Shown here: in pieces, positions 48,295-56,663 of the stretch | How positions within the stretch are numbered: position 1 is the first letter of the stretch | Layout of the letters: each line of letters starts with the position of its first letter | Assembly: GCF_001648355.1 (NCBI RefSeq) | Contig: NZ_LXSL01000020.1 | Location: 1 to 64,000, forward strand | Origin: Eikenella longinqua | GTDB taxonomy: Bacteria > Pseudomonadota > Gammaproteobacteria > Burkholderiales > Neisseriaceae | Length of the DNA: 64,000 bases | Direction: 5' to 3' | Program-made: the position numbers and the translations under genes | Notes under the pieces: model-generated | What the model was told of the DNA's origin: nothing | The model's database searches: none | The model's input: only the letters and a program-made list of their open reading frames with translations

Positions 48295-49412
48295 TAATCG
48301 CGCACGTAGATGGTTTCCACGTCGTAATCGTCGTCGTTCCAATCGTCTTCGTCTTCCGGCTCGGCGGGGGGCTGGTTGTGGCTGAGGGGGGAATCCATGC
48401 CGCATTCCCAGCGCAATACGGAGAGCAGGTGGTGGATGTCTTCGGGCAGGGGGGCTTCAAACTGCACGATTTGGCCGCTTTCGGGGTGGGTGAAGCTGAG
48501 GCGGTAGGCGTGCAGGGCTTGGCGGGCAAGCTGGCGCACGGCTTCTTTCACGGCTTCGGAGGCGGGGTGGCGCGGGTTGCCGTATACGGGGTCGGCGGCG
48601 AGGGGGTGGTTGGCTTCGCGCAGGTGCACGCGGATTTGGTGGGTGCGGCCGGTTTCGAGGGCGCATTCGATGTAGCTGTGGCTTTGGTAGCGTTCGAGCA
48701 CTTTCACGTGGGTGACGGCTCTTTTGCCGCCGAATTCGACTACGGCCATTTTGAGGCGGTTGTGCGGGTCGCGGCCGATGAGGGTGTCGATTTTGCCGTC
48801 GAAGGGCACGATGCCGTCGGCCACGGCGCGGTAGATGCGTTTCACGCTGCGCGCTTGCAGCTGCTGCACGAGGCTGTTTTGCGCGGCGGGGGTTTTGGCC
48901 ACCACCATCAGGCCGCTGGTGTCTTTGTCGAGGCGGTGCACGATGCCGGCGCGGGGCAGGGCGGAGAGCGCGGGGCAGTGGGCGAGCAGGCCGTTGAGCA
49001 GGGTGCCGCTCCAGTTGCCGGCGGCGGGGTGGACCACGAGGCCGGCGGGTTTGTTTAATACGATCACGCTGTCGTCTTCAAACACGATGTCCAGCGGCAT
49101 GGGCTCGGGCTGGAAGGCTTGGGTTTCGTAGCTGGGCTGTATGTGCACTTCGAGCTTTTCGCCGCCGATGAGCCGCTCTTTGGGCAGGGCGCGCTCGCCG
49201 CCCAGCAATACGGCGCCGTCTTTAATCCAGGCGCTGAGGCGGCTGCGGGAATAGTCGGGCAGCAGTTTGGCCAGGGCGGCATCGAGCCGCTGGCCGGCCA
49301 AATCGGTGGGCACGGTTAAATTTATACAATTTTCCGCTTCTGCCTCTGCCGAAAAGTCGAAATCATCGTTATAATCGGCGTCGTTATTGCTATAGGAAGA
49401 AATGTTCTGCAT
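48294..49412 (-). CDS. rluD: 23S rRNA pseudouridine synthase (RluD type)
   Basis: A 372-residue enzyme that isomerises uridines in 23S rRNA helix 69. An acidic N-terminal tail (MQNISSYSNNDADYNDDFDFSAEAEAEN), then an S4 domain (GQRLDAALAKLLPDYSRSRLSAWIKDGAVLLGG) and the catalytic domain with IVHRLDKDTSGLMVVAKT (nucleophile Asp), and RTHQIRVHLREANHPLAADPVYG. The C-terminus has another acidic tail (AEPEDEDDWNDDDYD). The ATG at 49412 overlaps the bamD ATG on the other strand (shared CATG). In-frame codons extend further upstream into bamD but are unlikely to be used. Confidence 0.9.
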   Translation of the reverse strand: MQNISSYSNNDADYNDDFDFSAEAEAENCINLTVPTDLAGQRLDAALAKLLPDYSRSRLSAWIKDGAVLLGGERALPKERLIGGEKLEVHIQPSYETQAFQPEPMPLDIVFEDDSVIVLNKPAGLVVHPAAGNWSGTLLNGLLAHCPALSALPRAGIVHRLDKDTSGLMVVAKTPAAQNSLVQQLQARSVKRIYRAVADGIVPFDGKIDTLIGRDPHNRLKMAVVEFGGKRAVTHVKVLERYQSHSYIECALETGRTHQIRVHLREANHPLAADPVYGNPRHPASEAVKEAVRQLARQALHAYRLSFTHPESGQIVQFEAPLPEDIHHLLSVLRWECGMDSPLSHNQPPAEPEDEDDWNDDDYDVETIYVRD

Positions 49413-50220
49413 GAAAAAGATTCTTTTGGTTACCGGGTTGGCGCTGATGCTGTCGGCCTGCTCCAGCACTTCCACCACCGCTGTGAGCAAAGATGCGCAG
49501 GTTACGCAGGATTGGTCGGTGGAAAAGCTGTATGCCGAGGCGCACGACGAAATGGAGAGCCGCAATTATAGCCGCTCGGTGCGCTTATATGAAATTCTGC
49601 GGGCGCGCTTCCCCAACACGCGCCAGGCGGTGCAGTCGCATTTGGATACCGCCTATGTGTATTACAAAGACGAGCAGCAGCCCCAGGCGCGGGCGCACAT
49701 CGAGCAGTTCCTCAAGCTCTACCCCAATCACCCGAACACGGATTACGCGCTGTATCTGAAGGGCTTGATTGTGCTGAACCAAGATAAGTCCATCTTCAAC
49801 AAGCTGGCCTCGCAGGATTGGTCCGATCGCGACCCGAAAGCCAACCGCGAAGCCTACCAAATCTTCAACGAGCTGGTTACCCGCTTCCCCGAAAGCAAAT
49901 ATGCCGCCGACGCCCGCGAGAAAATGGAACGCCTGGTGGACGCGCTGGGCGGCAACGAAATCGCCATCGCCCGCTACTATATGCAGCGCGGTGCCTATCT
50001 GGCCGCTGCCAACCGTGCCCAAGGCATCATCAGCCGCTATCAAAACACGCGCTACGTGGAAGAATCGCTCGCCATCATGATGACCGCCTACAAACGCCTC
50101 GGCCAGCAGCAGCTCAGCGACGACACCCGCCGCGTGCTGGCGCAAAACTTCCCGCAAAGCCCCTATTTGCAGAAAGACTGGCAGCCCGACGACATCCCGT
50201 GGTGGCGCTACTGGAAATAG
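49411..50220 (+). CDS. bamD: outer membrane assembly lipoprotein BamD (ComL)
   Basis: The 269-residue lipoprotein is an essential part of the BAM complex that folds outer-membrane beta-barrels; the gonococcal homologue is ComL. Signal peptide with lipobox ALMLSACSS (Cys near residue 17), then five TPR-like repeats (WSVEKLYAEAHDEMESRNYSRSVRLYEILRARFP; THLDTAYVYYKDEQQPQARAHIEQFLKLYPNHPNTDYALYLKG-type; AYQIFNELVTRFPESKYAADAREKM). End WRYWK. Start ATG 49411 follows AGGAAGAAATGTTCTGC. Confidence 0.94.
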   Translation: MKKILLVTGLALMLSACSSTSTTAVSKDAQVTQDWSVEKLYAEAHDEMESRNYSRSVRLYEILRARFPNTRQAVQSHLDTAYVYYKDEQQPQARAHIEQFLKLYPNHPNTDYALYLKGLIVLNQDKSIFNKLASQDWSDRDPKANREAYQIFNELVTRFPESKYAADAREKMERLVDALGGNEIAIARYYMQRGAYLAAANRAQGIISRYQNTRYVEESLAIMMTAYKRLGQQQLSDDTRRVLAQNFPQSPYLQKDWQPDDIPWWRYWK

Positions 50221-50350
50221 TCTGCCCCTTTTGAGGCTACCTGAAAAAGTTTGTGCCGCCGAAACCGCATTGCCCGTTTTGGTTGCGCCGAAGCAAATGT
50301 TTTCAGGTAGCCTTTTCAACAGAAACGCTTTGCCTCAAAAAGGATATGCC

Positions 50351-50782
50351 ATGAACAAACTCTCCCCCCTGTTTGCCGCCTGCCTGCTCGGCCTCTGCGC
50401 CGCAGCCAGTGCCGCCACCTACGAATGCACCGACCGCCAAGGCCGCCGCAGCTACACCTCCAGCCCCGTGCCCGGCGCCAACTGCCGCGCCGCCAACCTC
50501 GGCCGCGTCACCACCTATCCGGCACCCGCCCACAGCGCGCCCGCCGCCACCGATTACAGTAGCCCTGCCGCCGCCGCGCCCGCCCTGGTCGAATCTGCCG
50601 CCAACGAGAGCCAGCGCGCCGCCGCAGCCGAACGCCTGCGCCAAGCCCAGCAAAACCTGGAAGAGGGCCGCAAAGTGCGCTACGGCAACGAGCGCAACTA
50701 CGCCCGCTATCTCGAGCGCGTGGGTAAGCTGGAAGAAGAAGTGAACCGCGCCCAGCAGGAAGTGAACAGCCTGAACAAATAA
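50351..50782 (+). CDS. secreted DUF4124-type protein
   Basis: A 143-residue protein with signal peptide (MNKLSPLFAACLLGLCAAASAA) and the DUF4124-like start ATYECTDRQGRRSYTSSPVPGANCRAANLGR (two cysteines). A Pro/Ala-rich linker is followed by an alpha-helical, probably coiled-coil end (NLEEGRKVRYGNERNYARYLERVGKLEEEVNRAQQEV). It shares this architecture with the protein at 56,664-57,179. Function unknown. ATG preceded by AAAAAGGATATGCC. Confidence 0.8.
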   Translation: MNKLSPLFAACLLGLCAAASAATYECTDRQGRRSYTSSPVPGANCRAANLGRVTTYPAPAHSAPAATDYSSPAAAAPALVESAANESQRAAAAERLRQAQQNLEEGRKVRYGNERNYARYLERVGKLEEEVNRAQQEVNSLNK

Positions 50783-50805
50783 GCGCCTGCCGCTTCGCCG
50801 GTTTG

Positions 50806-50963
50806 GTTTTCAGGTAGCCTGAAGCGTTTGAAGGCTACCTGAAAAACCAGCGAAGCCGGTTTCCGGCCGGAATCCCGCCCTATTTTAGTTTTGCAGAAAT
50901 TCAGCCTTGGCTATGCCAAGACATCGATTTAGCTTCGCTGAAGCTGACACTTTCAGGTAGCCT
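50806..50963. repeat. DUS and composite repeat cluster before the J-domain gene
   Basis: Inverted then forward DUS (50,808; 50,830), modules TTTAGTTTTGCAGAAATTCA, GCCTTGGCTATGCCAAGACA and TTTAGCTTCGCTGAAGCTGA, then an inverted DUS (50,951) that ends 2 bases before the next start codon. The palindrome form CTTGGCTATGCCAAG here matches the variant split by the prophage. Confidence 0.75.
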
Positions 50964-50964
50964 C

Positions 50965-51762
50965 ATGCCCGCCATCCCCACGCACTACCGCAACCTGCGC
51001 GTGCCCGAAACCGCCACGGATCAGGAGATACGCGAGGCCTACCGCCGCCTGTCGAAACGCTACCACCCCGATTTCAACCCCGACAACGCCGAAGCCCTGC
51101 GCATCATGCAGCTGGTCAACAAGGCCTACGCCGTGCTCTCCGACCCCGAGCAGCGCAAACGGCACGACGCCTGGATTGCCGCCCAACGCCAGGCCAAAGC
51201 CGCCAGCCCGCTGCTGCAACGCGCCATCGCCTGGCGCAAACGGCAAAGCAACAAGCAATTCTGGCTGGTGCTCGGCATCGGCCTGCTGCTGGGCTTGCTG
51301 GTGTTGCAGGCATGGCGGTGGCTCGCCGGAGCGGGCGGCAACGCGCAGAAAAGCCCGCCCTCGGCCGTGGCGCAGCTGGCCGAGAGCGGCAAGGGCCAAG
51401 CCTACCAACGCCCCGCCCAAGCCCCCAATGGCAGCGCCTGGCCGTATTTTTCCGATTACATCGCCGGCTATCCCGTGGCCGCGCAAAACGGGCAATCCAT
51501 CGCCAGCATCGCCAACCACGGCGCCGACCGCATGGTGGAGCTGCAAATGCAGCAAGACGGCACCTGGCAAAATATCCGCACCTTCTATATGCCCACACAG
51601 GGCTTCTTCACGCTATACGAGCTCGGCGCCGGCCAATACCGCCTGTTTTACATCGACTTAGACAGCGGCAAAAACACCCAAACCGCAGTTTGGCCGATTG
51701 AAAAACAAGGCGATTCGCCCGTGTACCCCGATGCCGGCATCGTGCTCCCGCCCACACCCTGA
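50965..51762 (+). CDS. J-domain protein with membrane anchor
   Basis: A 265-residue protein. J domain at residues 5-70 (HYRNLRVPETATDQEIREAYRRLSKRYHPDFNPDN with the HPD tripeptide, then LVNKAYAVLSDPEQRKRHDAWI), a single membrane helix (FWLVLGIGLLLGLLVLQAWRWL, about 94-115) and a C-terminal region rich in aromatic residues with no recognised fold (SIANHGADRMVELQMQQDG, QGFFTLYELGAGQYRLFYIDLDSG). It probably recruits a DnaK-type chaperone at the membrane. An inverted DUS replaces the usual ribosome binding site region (TTTCAGGTAGCCTC before ATG). The fpr gene starts 8 bases after it. Confidence 0.85.
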   Translation: MPAIPTHYRNLRVPETATDQEIREAYRRLSKRYHPDFNPDNAEALRIMQLVNKAYAVLSDPEQRKRHDAWIAAQRQAKAASPLLQRAIAWRKRQSNKQFWLVLGIGLLLGLLVLQAWRWLAGAGGNAQKSPPSAVAQLAESGKGQAYQRPAQAPNGSAWPYFSDYIAGYPVAAQNGQSIASIANHGADRMVELQMQQDGTWQNIRTFYMPTQGFFTLYELGAGQYRLFYIDLDSGKNTQTAVWPIEKQGDSPVYPDAGIVLPPTP

Positions 51763-51770
51763 GGAACCAT

Positions 51771-52547
51771 ATGAGCGCATCCCCCGCCCCCAAATACACC
51801 GAAGAAACCGTATTGTGGGTGAAACGGCACACGCCGAAACTGATGAGTTTCGCCATCAGCCGACCCACCGAATACCGCTTTGCCGCCGGGCAGTTTTCCC
51901 GCCTCGGCTTCCCGCAGGATTCCGGCTTCATCTGGCGCGCCTATTCCGTGGTGTCCGCCGAATACGACGACACGCTGGAATACTTCGTGGTGCTGATTGA
52001 AGACGGCCCCATGTCGGCCAAATTCGCCGCCCTGCAAGAGGGCGACCGCATCCTGCTCGACAAAACCGCCACCGGCTTCCTGCTGCCCGAGCGTTTCCCC
52101 GACGGGCAGGACCTGATTATGCTGTGCACCGGCTCCGGCATCGCCCCCTTCCTTTCCATCTTGCAGCAGCCGCAGATTTGGCAGCGCTTCGAGCACTTGG
52201 CGCTGGCGCATTCCGTGTCCTATGCCGAAGAAGCCGTGTTCAACGAACGCATCCGTGCTTTGGCCGAACACCCGCTGGTGGGCGAGGATTTCCACAAGCT
52301 GCGCTTCGTGCCCGTGCTCACCCGCGAGCCGCAGGCCGGCGCGCTGCACAGCCGCCTGCCGCAGCTTTTGCAAGACGGCAGCCTCAGCCGCGCCTTCGGT
52401 TTGCCGTTTACCGCCGAGCGCAGCCGCTTCATGCTCTGCGGCAACCCGGCCATGGTGAAAGACACCTTCCAAGCCCTGCTCCAGCTCGGCTTTGCCATGC
52501 ACCGCAACCGCATCCCCGGGCAGATTATGATGGAGAATGCGTTTTAA
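51771..52547 (+). CDS. fpr: ferredoxin/flavodoxin-NADP reductase
   Basis: The 258-residue FAD enzyme exchanges electrons between NADPH and ferredoxin or flavodoxin. FAD-binding FIWRAYSVVSAEYDDTLEYFVVLI (RxYS motif), DKTATGFLLPE, NADP-binding MLCTGSGIAPFLSIL, LAHSVSYAEEAVFNERI, and C-terminal MLCGNPAMVKDTFQAL. Typical length. It is probably co-transcribed with the J-domain gene (GAGGAACCAT before ATG). DUS pair downstream. Confidence 0.94.
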   Translation: MSASPAPKYTEETVLWVKRHTPKLMSFAISRPTEYRFAAGQFSRLGFPQDSGFIWRAYSVVSAEYDDTLEYFVVLIEDGPMSAKFAALQEGDRILLDKTATGFLLPERFPDGQDLIMLCTGSGIAPFLSILQQPQIWQRFEHLALAHSVSYAEEAVFNERIRALAEHPLVGEDFHKLRFVPVLTREPQAGALHSRLPQLLQDGSLSRAFGLPFTAERSRFMLCGNPAMVKDTFQALLQLGFAMHRNRIPGQIMMENAF

Positions 52548-52578
52548 TCTTGGATAACGATTGGTTGTGAGAAATAAG

Positions 52579-52619
52579 CAGGCTACCTGAAAACGGTTTT
52601 TCGTTTTTCAGGTAGCCTG
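52579..52619. terminator. inverted DUS terminator between fpr and an AT-rich gene
   Basis: CAGGCTACCTGAAAACG pairs with CGTTTTTCAGGTAGCCTG, with a TTTTTT run after it; it serves the convergent genes on both sides. Confidence 0.8.
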
Positions 52620-52661
52620 AGTTTTTTACCAACCCAAATGTCCATCAATCCGAATATTGGA

Positions 52662-53342
52662 TTACTTCAAGTCGTAATTTGGATTAATTCCAATGGATGT
52701 TATTACTTCATTAAACTCATTGATATGTTTGCTTTTATCTGTAATGACAAATTTATATTCTCCTCTAGGTAGGGTAAAGCACTCAAATTCAACAAGATAA
52801 GACTTATTTTTGTCATTTGTTATGGTGCCGCTCCATACGTTAGATACTTCATTAGTGTTGGTATATTCTTTATTTATTATTTCAATATTGTTTGAGTTGT
52901 ATGCTACAACCTGAAATCTATAAACTTGTGTTTTTATATTATTATCTAGTCCTGAAAAGTTTCTTTGTATATTGTCGGCGGACTCATTGAAAATATAATT
53001 TCCTTTATCGTAGTCTTCACCAAATACCTTCTTCATTCCATCAATAAACTCTATATTCATATCAACACAGTATTGGTGTTTTAAATAAAAAGTTTTATTC
53101 AAAGTTACTTGCTTGTTTTGCCCTAAAGGAAAACTTATGTAGGAGGATGGTTGAATTCTTCCTAGAATTAATGCTCTACCGTAACCCCAACTTATTATTA
53201 TATATGGAATTATTATTAAGATAGCTATGCTCCACAACCATGGGGAAAAGCGTTTTAGACGGCTTATTAGATGAGGAGAATGTTGAGAACCAGCCCCGAT
53301 TGTTGGATCAGGCTTAGGTGTTGAAGGTTGCTGTTTATCCAT
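52662..53342 (-). CDS. AT-rich orphan membrane-anchored protein
   Basis: A 226-residue protein of unknown function. A Pro-rich cytosolic start (MDKQQPSTPKPDPTIGAG), one membrane helix (WLWSIAILIIIPYIIISWGYG, about residues 35-55) and an extracytosolic domain with FPLGQNKQVTLNKTFYLKHQYCVDM, VYRFQVVAYNSN and LPRGEYKFVITDKS that looks beta-rich. The gene is very AT-rich compared with every neighbour and uses many AAT, ATT and AAA codons, lacks internal DUS, and lies between DUS clusters. It looks recently acquired. Possible roles such as immunity or lipoprotein-like functions cannot be distinguished. Confidence 0.75.
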   Translation of the reverse strand: MDKQQPSTPKPDPTIGAGSQHSPHLISRLKRFSPWLWSIAILIIIPYIIISWGYGRALILGRIQPSSYISFPLGQNKQVTLNKTFYLKHQYCVDMNIEFIDGMKKVFGEDYDKGNYIFNESADNIQRNFSGLDNNIKTQVYRFQVVAYNSNNIEIINKEYTNTNEVSNVWSGTITNDKNKSYLVEFECFTLPRGEYKFVITDKSKHINEFNEVITSIGINPNYDLK

Positions 53343-53453
53343 CTCAAATTCCTTTTATCAGGATGATTGAAGTAAGGTGGGATAAGCTCAATCAGGTATT
53401 GCGCAGGCTACAGATAGCTTGCAACGATGATGTGTTATTTAAGGAGTACAAGT

Positions 53454-53518
53454 AAGGCTACCTGAAAACATCAGCTTCAGCGCAGTTAAAACGGGTTTTC
53501 GTTTTTCAGGTAGCCTTT
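53454..53518. repeat. DUS pair with repeat module
   Basis: Forward DUS (53,457), CATCAGCTTCAGCGCAGTTAA module, inverted DUS (53,503) followed by TTTT. Lies 3' of the heptose kinase gene. The remaining sequence between the AT-rich gene and the kinase has no gene I can support. Confidence 0.7.
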
Positions 53519-53539
53519 TGCTGTGTGAGCGGGTGGGGT

Positions 53540-54511
53540 TTATTGGGCGGCCAGATCTTGCTGCAGGGCGGTTTGCAGCTCTTGTTGGCTGCACACGGCG
53601 GTGCCGAGCTTGGCCACGACCACGCCGGCGGCGGCGTTGGCGATGTGCATGGCTTGGCGCAGGTTGAGCTTGGCGGCCAAGGCGAGGCCCATGGTGGCGA
53701 TCACGGTGTCGCCGGCGCCGGATACGTCGAACACTTCCTGTGCGCGGGTGGGCTGGTGGCTGATGTGGTCGGGCTCGTAGAGGCTCATGCCTTCTTCGCT
53801 GCGGGTGAGCAGCAGGGCGCTCAGTTGCAGGTGGCGGCGCAGGGCTTCGGCTTTTTCGGTAAGCTCGGCTTCGTTGCGCCAGGCGCCGACCACTTGGCGC
53901 AGTTCGCTGCGGTTGGGGGTGATGAGGTGGGCGCCGGCGTATTTTTCGTAGTCGTCGCCTTTGGGATCGACGAGCACGGGTTTGTGGTGGGCGCGGGCAA
54001 AGTCGATCATGTCGGCCACTTGGTGCAGGCAGCCTTTGCCGTAGTCGGAGAGGATGACGGCGTCGTAGCTGGGCAGCAGGCTGCGGTATTGCTGGTTGAG
54101 CTGCCGGAGCACGTGTTGGCCGGGGGTTTCTTCGAAATCGATGCGCAGGAGCTGCTGGTTGCGGGAGAGGACGCGCAGCTTGACGGTGGTGGCGATATCG
54201 GGATCGCGCTGGAGGAAGGTTTGCACGCCGTTGCTTTGGATGATGTTTTCCAGCTCGCGGGCGGCTTCGTCTTGCCCGACGATGGAAAGCAGGCCGACTT
54301 GGCCGCCGAGCGAGGCGATGTTGCGGGCCACGTTGCCGGCGCCGCCGGCGCGCTGGTCCATGCGCTCGATTTTGGCCACGGGCACGGGCGCTTCGGGGGA
54401 AATGCGCTCTACGCCGCCAAACCAGTAGCGGTCGAGCATGGTGTCGCCCACCACGAGGACACGGGCGGAAGCAAAGAGCCGGGGGAGGTGGTCGGGCAGG
54501 GGGGCGGTCAT
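53540..54511 (-). CDS. rfaE1: D-glycero-beta-D-manno-heptose-7-phosphate kinase
   Basis: The 323-residue ribokinase-fold kinase makes heptose 1,7-bisphosphate for the LOS core. VLVVGDTMLDRYWFGGVERISPEAPVPV near the start, GGAGNVARNIASLGGQVGLL (about 55-74), YDAVILSDYGKG, LVDPKGDDYEKYAGAHLITPN, and DVSGAGDTVIATMGLALA with the catalytic Asp. Only the kinase half of HldE is present; the cytidylyltransferase must be elsewhere. Confidence 0.93.
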   Translation of the reverse strand: MTAPLPDHLPRLFASARVLVVGDTMLDRYWFGGVERISPEAPVPVAKIERMDQRAGGAGNVARNIASLGGQVGLLSIVGQDEAARELENIIQSNGVQTFLQRDPDIATTVKLRVLSRNQQLLRIDFEETPGQHVLRQLNQQYRSLLPSYDAVILSDYGKGCLHQVADMIDFARAHHKPVLVDPKGDDYEKYAGAHLITPNRSELRQVVGAWRNEAELTEKAEALRRHLQLSALLLTRSEEGMSLYEPDHISHQPTRAQEVFDVSGAGDTVIATMGLALAAKLNLRQAMHIANAAAGVVVAKLGTAVCSQQELQTALQQDLAAQ

Positions 54512-54547
54512 GGTGGAATCCTTTGCGGCGGGGCGGTGTGGGAGGGG

Positions 54548-54591
54548 GTTTCAGGTAGCCTGAATGCGGCTTGGGGCTACCTGAAAATTAT
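54548..54591. repeat. inverted DUS pair between heptose kinase and TPR genes
   Basis: TTTCAGGTAGCCTGAATGCG followed by GGGGCTACCTGAAAA; probably a terminator for the TPR gene on the minus strand. Confidence 0.65.
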
Positions 54592-54627
54592 GTGCCGGGC
54601 ATGCATACCCAGCCTACCGGCCAAACA

Positions 54628-55362
54628 TTATTGCCGATGTTGCTGCACAAACCGCAATTCGTTTCGGGCGGTTTGGTCGTTCGGGTTCAGTTGCAGGGCT
54701 TGGCGGTAGTGGCGTTCGGCGGCCTGCCATTGGCCGCGTTCCACTGCGGCGTAGCCTAGGCCGCGCAAGGCCATGCCTTGGAAATAGACTGTCTGCGCCC
54801 GGTCGGGCAGCGTTTTGGCGGCTTCGTGCAAACGGTTAAACAGGCGGTTGGCGGCGGCAAAATCTTTTTGCGCGTTGGCCACTTGCCCGCGTTCGCTTAA
54901 AAACTGCGGCTCGTAGGGGGCGATTTTCAGGGCGGCATCCAAATCTGCCGCCGCTGCGGCGTAGTTTCTCTGCTCCACATAAACGAAGGCGCGCAGATAA
55001 CGCGGCATCAGCCATTCGGCGGATACGACTTCTGTGTCTTGCCTGCGGTTGGCGGCTTCGCCCAGCAGCAGGAGGGCGTGCGCCTGATTGCCGGCGGCAC
55101 GCACGTTGCGGTGGGCGCGCAGCTTGGCATCGGCTTGGGCAACCAGGCGGTTTAGCATCGGCAGGGCTTGGGCGCTTTGGTGGCGCTGGATTAAGGCGGC
55201 GGCCTGCGACAATTCGCGCTGCATGTTTTCAGGTAGCCTGCTCGGCGCTTGGGCTTGGGCGGGCGGTGGGGCAGCACGCACTATTTGCGAGGGTGGGGCG
55301 GCGTGGGCGCTTGGCGCCAGCAGCAAAATGGGGAGGACTAGGGCGAGCAGGTGTGGTTTCAT
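54628..55362 (-). CDS. secreted TPR-repeat protein
   Basis: A 244-residue protein with signal peptide (MKPHLLALVLPILLLAPSAHAA) and TPR repeats (YLRAFVYVEQRNYAAAAADLDAALKIAPYEP; LSERGQVANAQKDFAAANRLFNRLHEAA; GMALRGLGYAAVERGQWQAAERHYRQALQLNPNDQTARNEL). A Pro/Ala-rich linker follows the signal peptide; RLPEN there is encoded by a DUS. It probably acts as a periplasmic protein-interaction module; partner unknown. Confidence 0.8.
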   Translation of the reverse strand: MKPHLLALVLPILLLAPSAHAAPPSQIVRAAPPPAQAQAPSRLPENMQRELSQAAALIQRHQSAQALPMLNRLVAQADAKLRAHRNVRAAGNQAHALLLLGEAANRRQDTEVVSAEWLMPRYLRAFVYVEQRNYAAAAADLDAALKIAPYEPQFLSERGQVANAQKDFAAANRLFNRLHEAAKTLPDRAQTVYFQGMALRGLGYAAVERGQWQAAERHYRQALQLNPNDQTARNELRFVQQHRQ

Positions 55363-55407
55363 GGCTGGGTGTCCGTTAGGTGGATGGTATGCCCGATGGT
55401 TTTCGCA

Positions 55408-55480
55408 ATGTGGGGCTACCTGAAAATGATGTGCTGTCGGTTTTCAGGTAGCCTTTGGCTTGGCAGGAGGCTACCTGAAA
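55408..55480. repeat. three DUS between the TPR gene and prfA
   Basis: Forward DUS at 55,412, inverted DUS at 55,440 and forward DUS at 55,467. The first two form a short-loop stem, and the last lies 13 bases from the prfA stop. Confidence 0.7.
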
Positions 55481-55491
55481 ACGGGTGGAAA

Positions 55492-56568
55492 CTATTCGCC
55501 CATGGCGGCCAGCAGTTCGGCCTGGTGTTCAGCCACCAGGGCGTTGGTGATTTCTTCCATGTCGCCGTCCATCACGAAATCGAGCTTGTGCAGGGTGAGG
55601 TTGATGCGGTGGTCGGTGATGCGGCCTTGGGGGTAGTTGTAGGTGCGGATGCGTTCGCTGCGGTCGCCGCTGCCGATGAGGGATTTGCGTTCGGCGGCTT
55701 CTTTGGCTTGGGCTTCGCGCTTTTGTTTGTCGTTGAGCCGGGCGGCGAGCACTTTCATGGCTTGGGCTTTGTTGGCGTGCTGGCTGCGGCCGTCTTGACA
55801 TTCGACCACCATGCCGGTGGGCAGGTGGGTGATGCGGATGGCGGAGTCGGTTTTGTTGATGTGCTGGCCGCCGGCGCCGGAGGCGCGGAAGGTGTCGATG
55901 CGCAGCTCGGCGGGGTTGAGCTGGATTTCTTCGAGCTCGTCGGCTTCGGGCATCACGGCCACGGTGCAGGCGGAGGTGTGGATGCGGCCTTGGCTTTCGG
56001 TGGCGGGCACGCGCTGCACGCGGTGGCCGCCGCTTTCGAATTTGAGCCGGCCGTAGGCGCCGATGCCGGCGATGCGGGCGATGACTTCTTTGTAGCCGCC
56101 GAGGTCGCTTTCGTTGGCGGAAACGATTTCTACCTGCCAGCGGTTGCGTTCGGCAAAGCGGGTGTACATGCGCAAGAGGTCGGCGGCGAAAAGGGCGGCT
56201 TCGTCGCCGCCGGTGCCGGCGCGGATTTCGAGGAAGATGTTTTTGCCGTCGTCTTCGTCTTTGGGCAGCAGGAGCTTTTGCAGCTCGGTGTCGAGGCTGC
56301 TGATTTTGGCTTTGGCGGCTTCGATTTCTTCGGCGGCGAAGTCTTTCATTTCGGGGTCGGAAAGCATGTCTTCGGCGTCGGCAAGGTCGCTTTCGGCCTG
56401 GCGGTATTGGCGGTAGGCTTCGACCACGGGGGTGAGCTCGGCGTGCTCTTGGTTAAGCTGGCGGAAGCGGGAAATATCGGCGGTGGCTTCGGGGGTGCTG
56501 AGCAGGGCGGTAACTTCTTCGAGCCGCTCGGAAAGGGATTGGAGTTTGCTTAAAACGGAGGGTTTCAT
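55492..56568 (-). CDS. prfA: peptide chain release factor 1
   Basis: The 358-residue RF1 ends translation at UAA and UAG. The catalytic GGQ is in RASGAGGQHINKTDSAIRITH, and the codon-reading PxT motif is visible as RVPATESQGRIHTS. Helical domain 1 lies at residues 1-100. Length is typical. DUS flank both sides but none lies in the gene. Confidence 0.96.
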   Translation of the reverse strand: MKPSVLSKLQSLSERLEEVTALLSTPEATADISRFRQLNQEHAELTPVVEAYRQYRQAESDLADAEDMLSDPEMKDFAAEEIEAAKAKISSLDTELQKLLLPKDEDDGKNIFLEIRAGTGGDEAALFAADLLRMYTRFAERNRWQVEIVSANESDLGGYKEVIARIAGIGAYGRLKFESGGHRVQRVPATESQGRIHTSACTVAVMPEADELEEIQLNPAELRIDTFRASGAGGQHINKTDSAIRITHLPTGMVVECQDGRSQHANKAQAMKVLAARLNDKQKREAQAKEAAERKSLIGSGDRSERIRTYNYPQGRITDHRINLTLHKLDFVMDGDMEEITNALVAEHQAELLAAMGE

Positions 56569-56584
56569 GTGGGGCTTTCAAACA

Positions 56585-56625
56585 ATTTTCAGGTAGCCTC
56601 AAACAATGGAAGAGGCTACCTGAAA
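56585..56625. repeat. inverted DUS pair upstream of prfA
   Basis: TTTTCAGGTAGCCTC and GAGGCTACCTGAAAA with an 11-base gap, just 5' of prfA and 3' of the DUF4124-like gene, for which it is the probable terminator. Confidence 0.7.
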
Positions 56626-56663
56626 AGGATTATAGCAAATGCGGCGGTGTTTGCCGCTGCGGC

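Noticed and set aside
53525..54709. Long plus-strand frame opposite the heptose kinase
   Set aside because: Antisense shadow with low-complexity composition; the kinase on the minus strand is fully supported.
55351..56553. Long plus-strand frame opposite prfA
   Set aside because: Antisense shadow; RF1 with the GGQ motif lies on the other strand.
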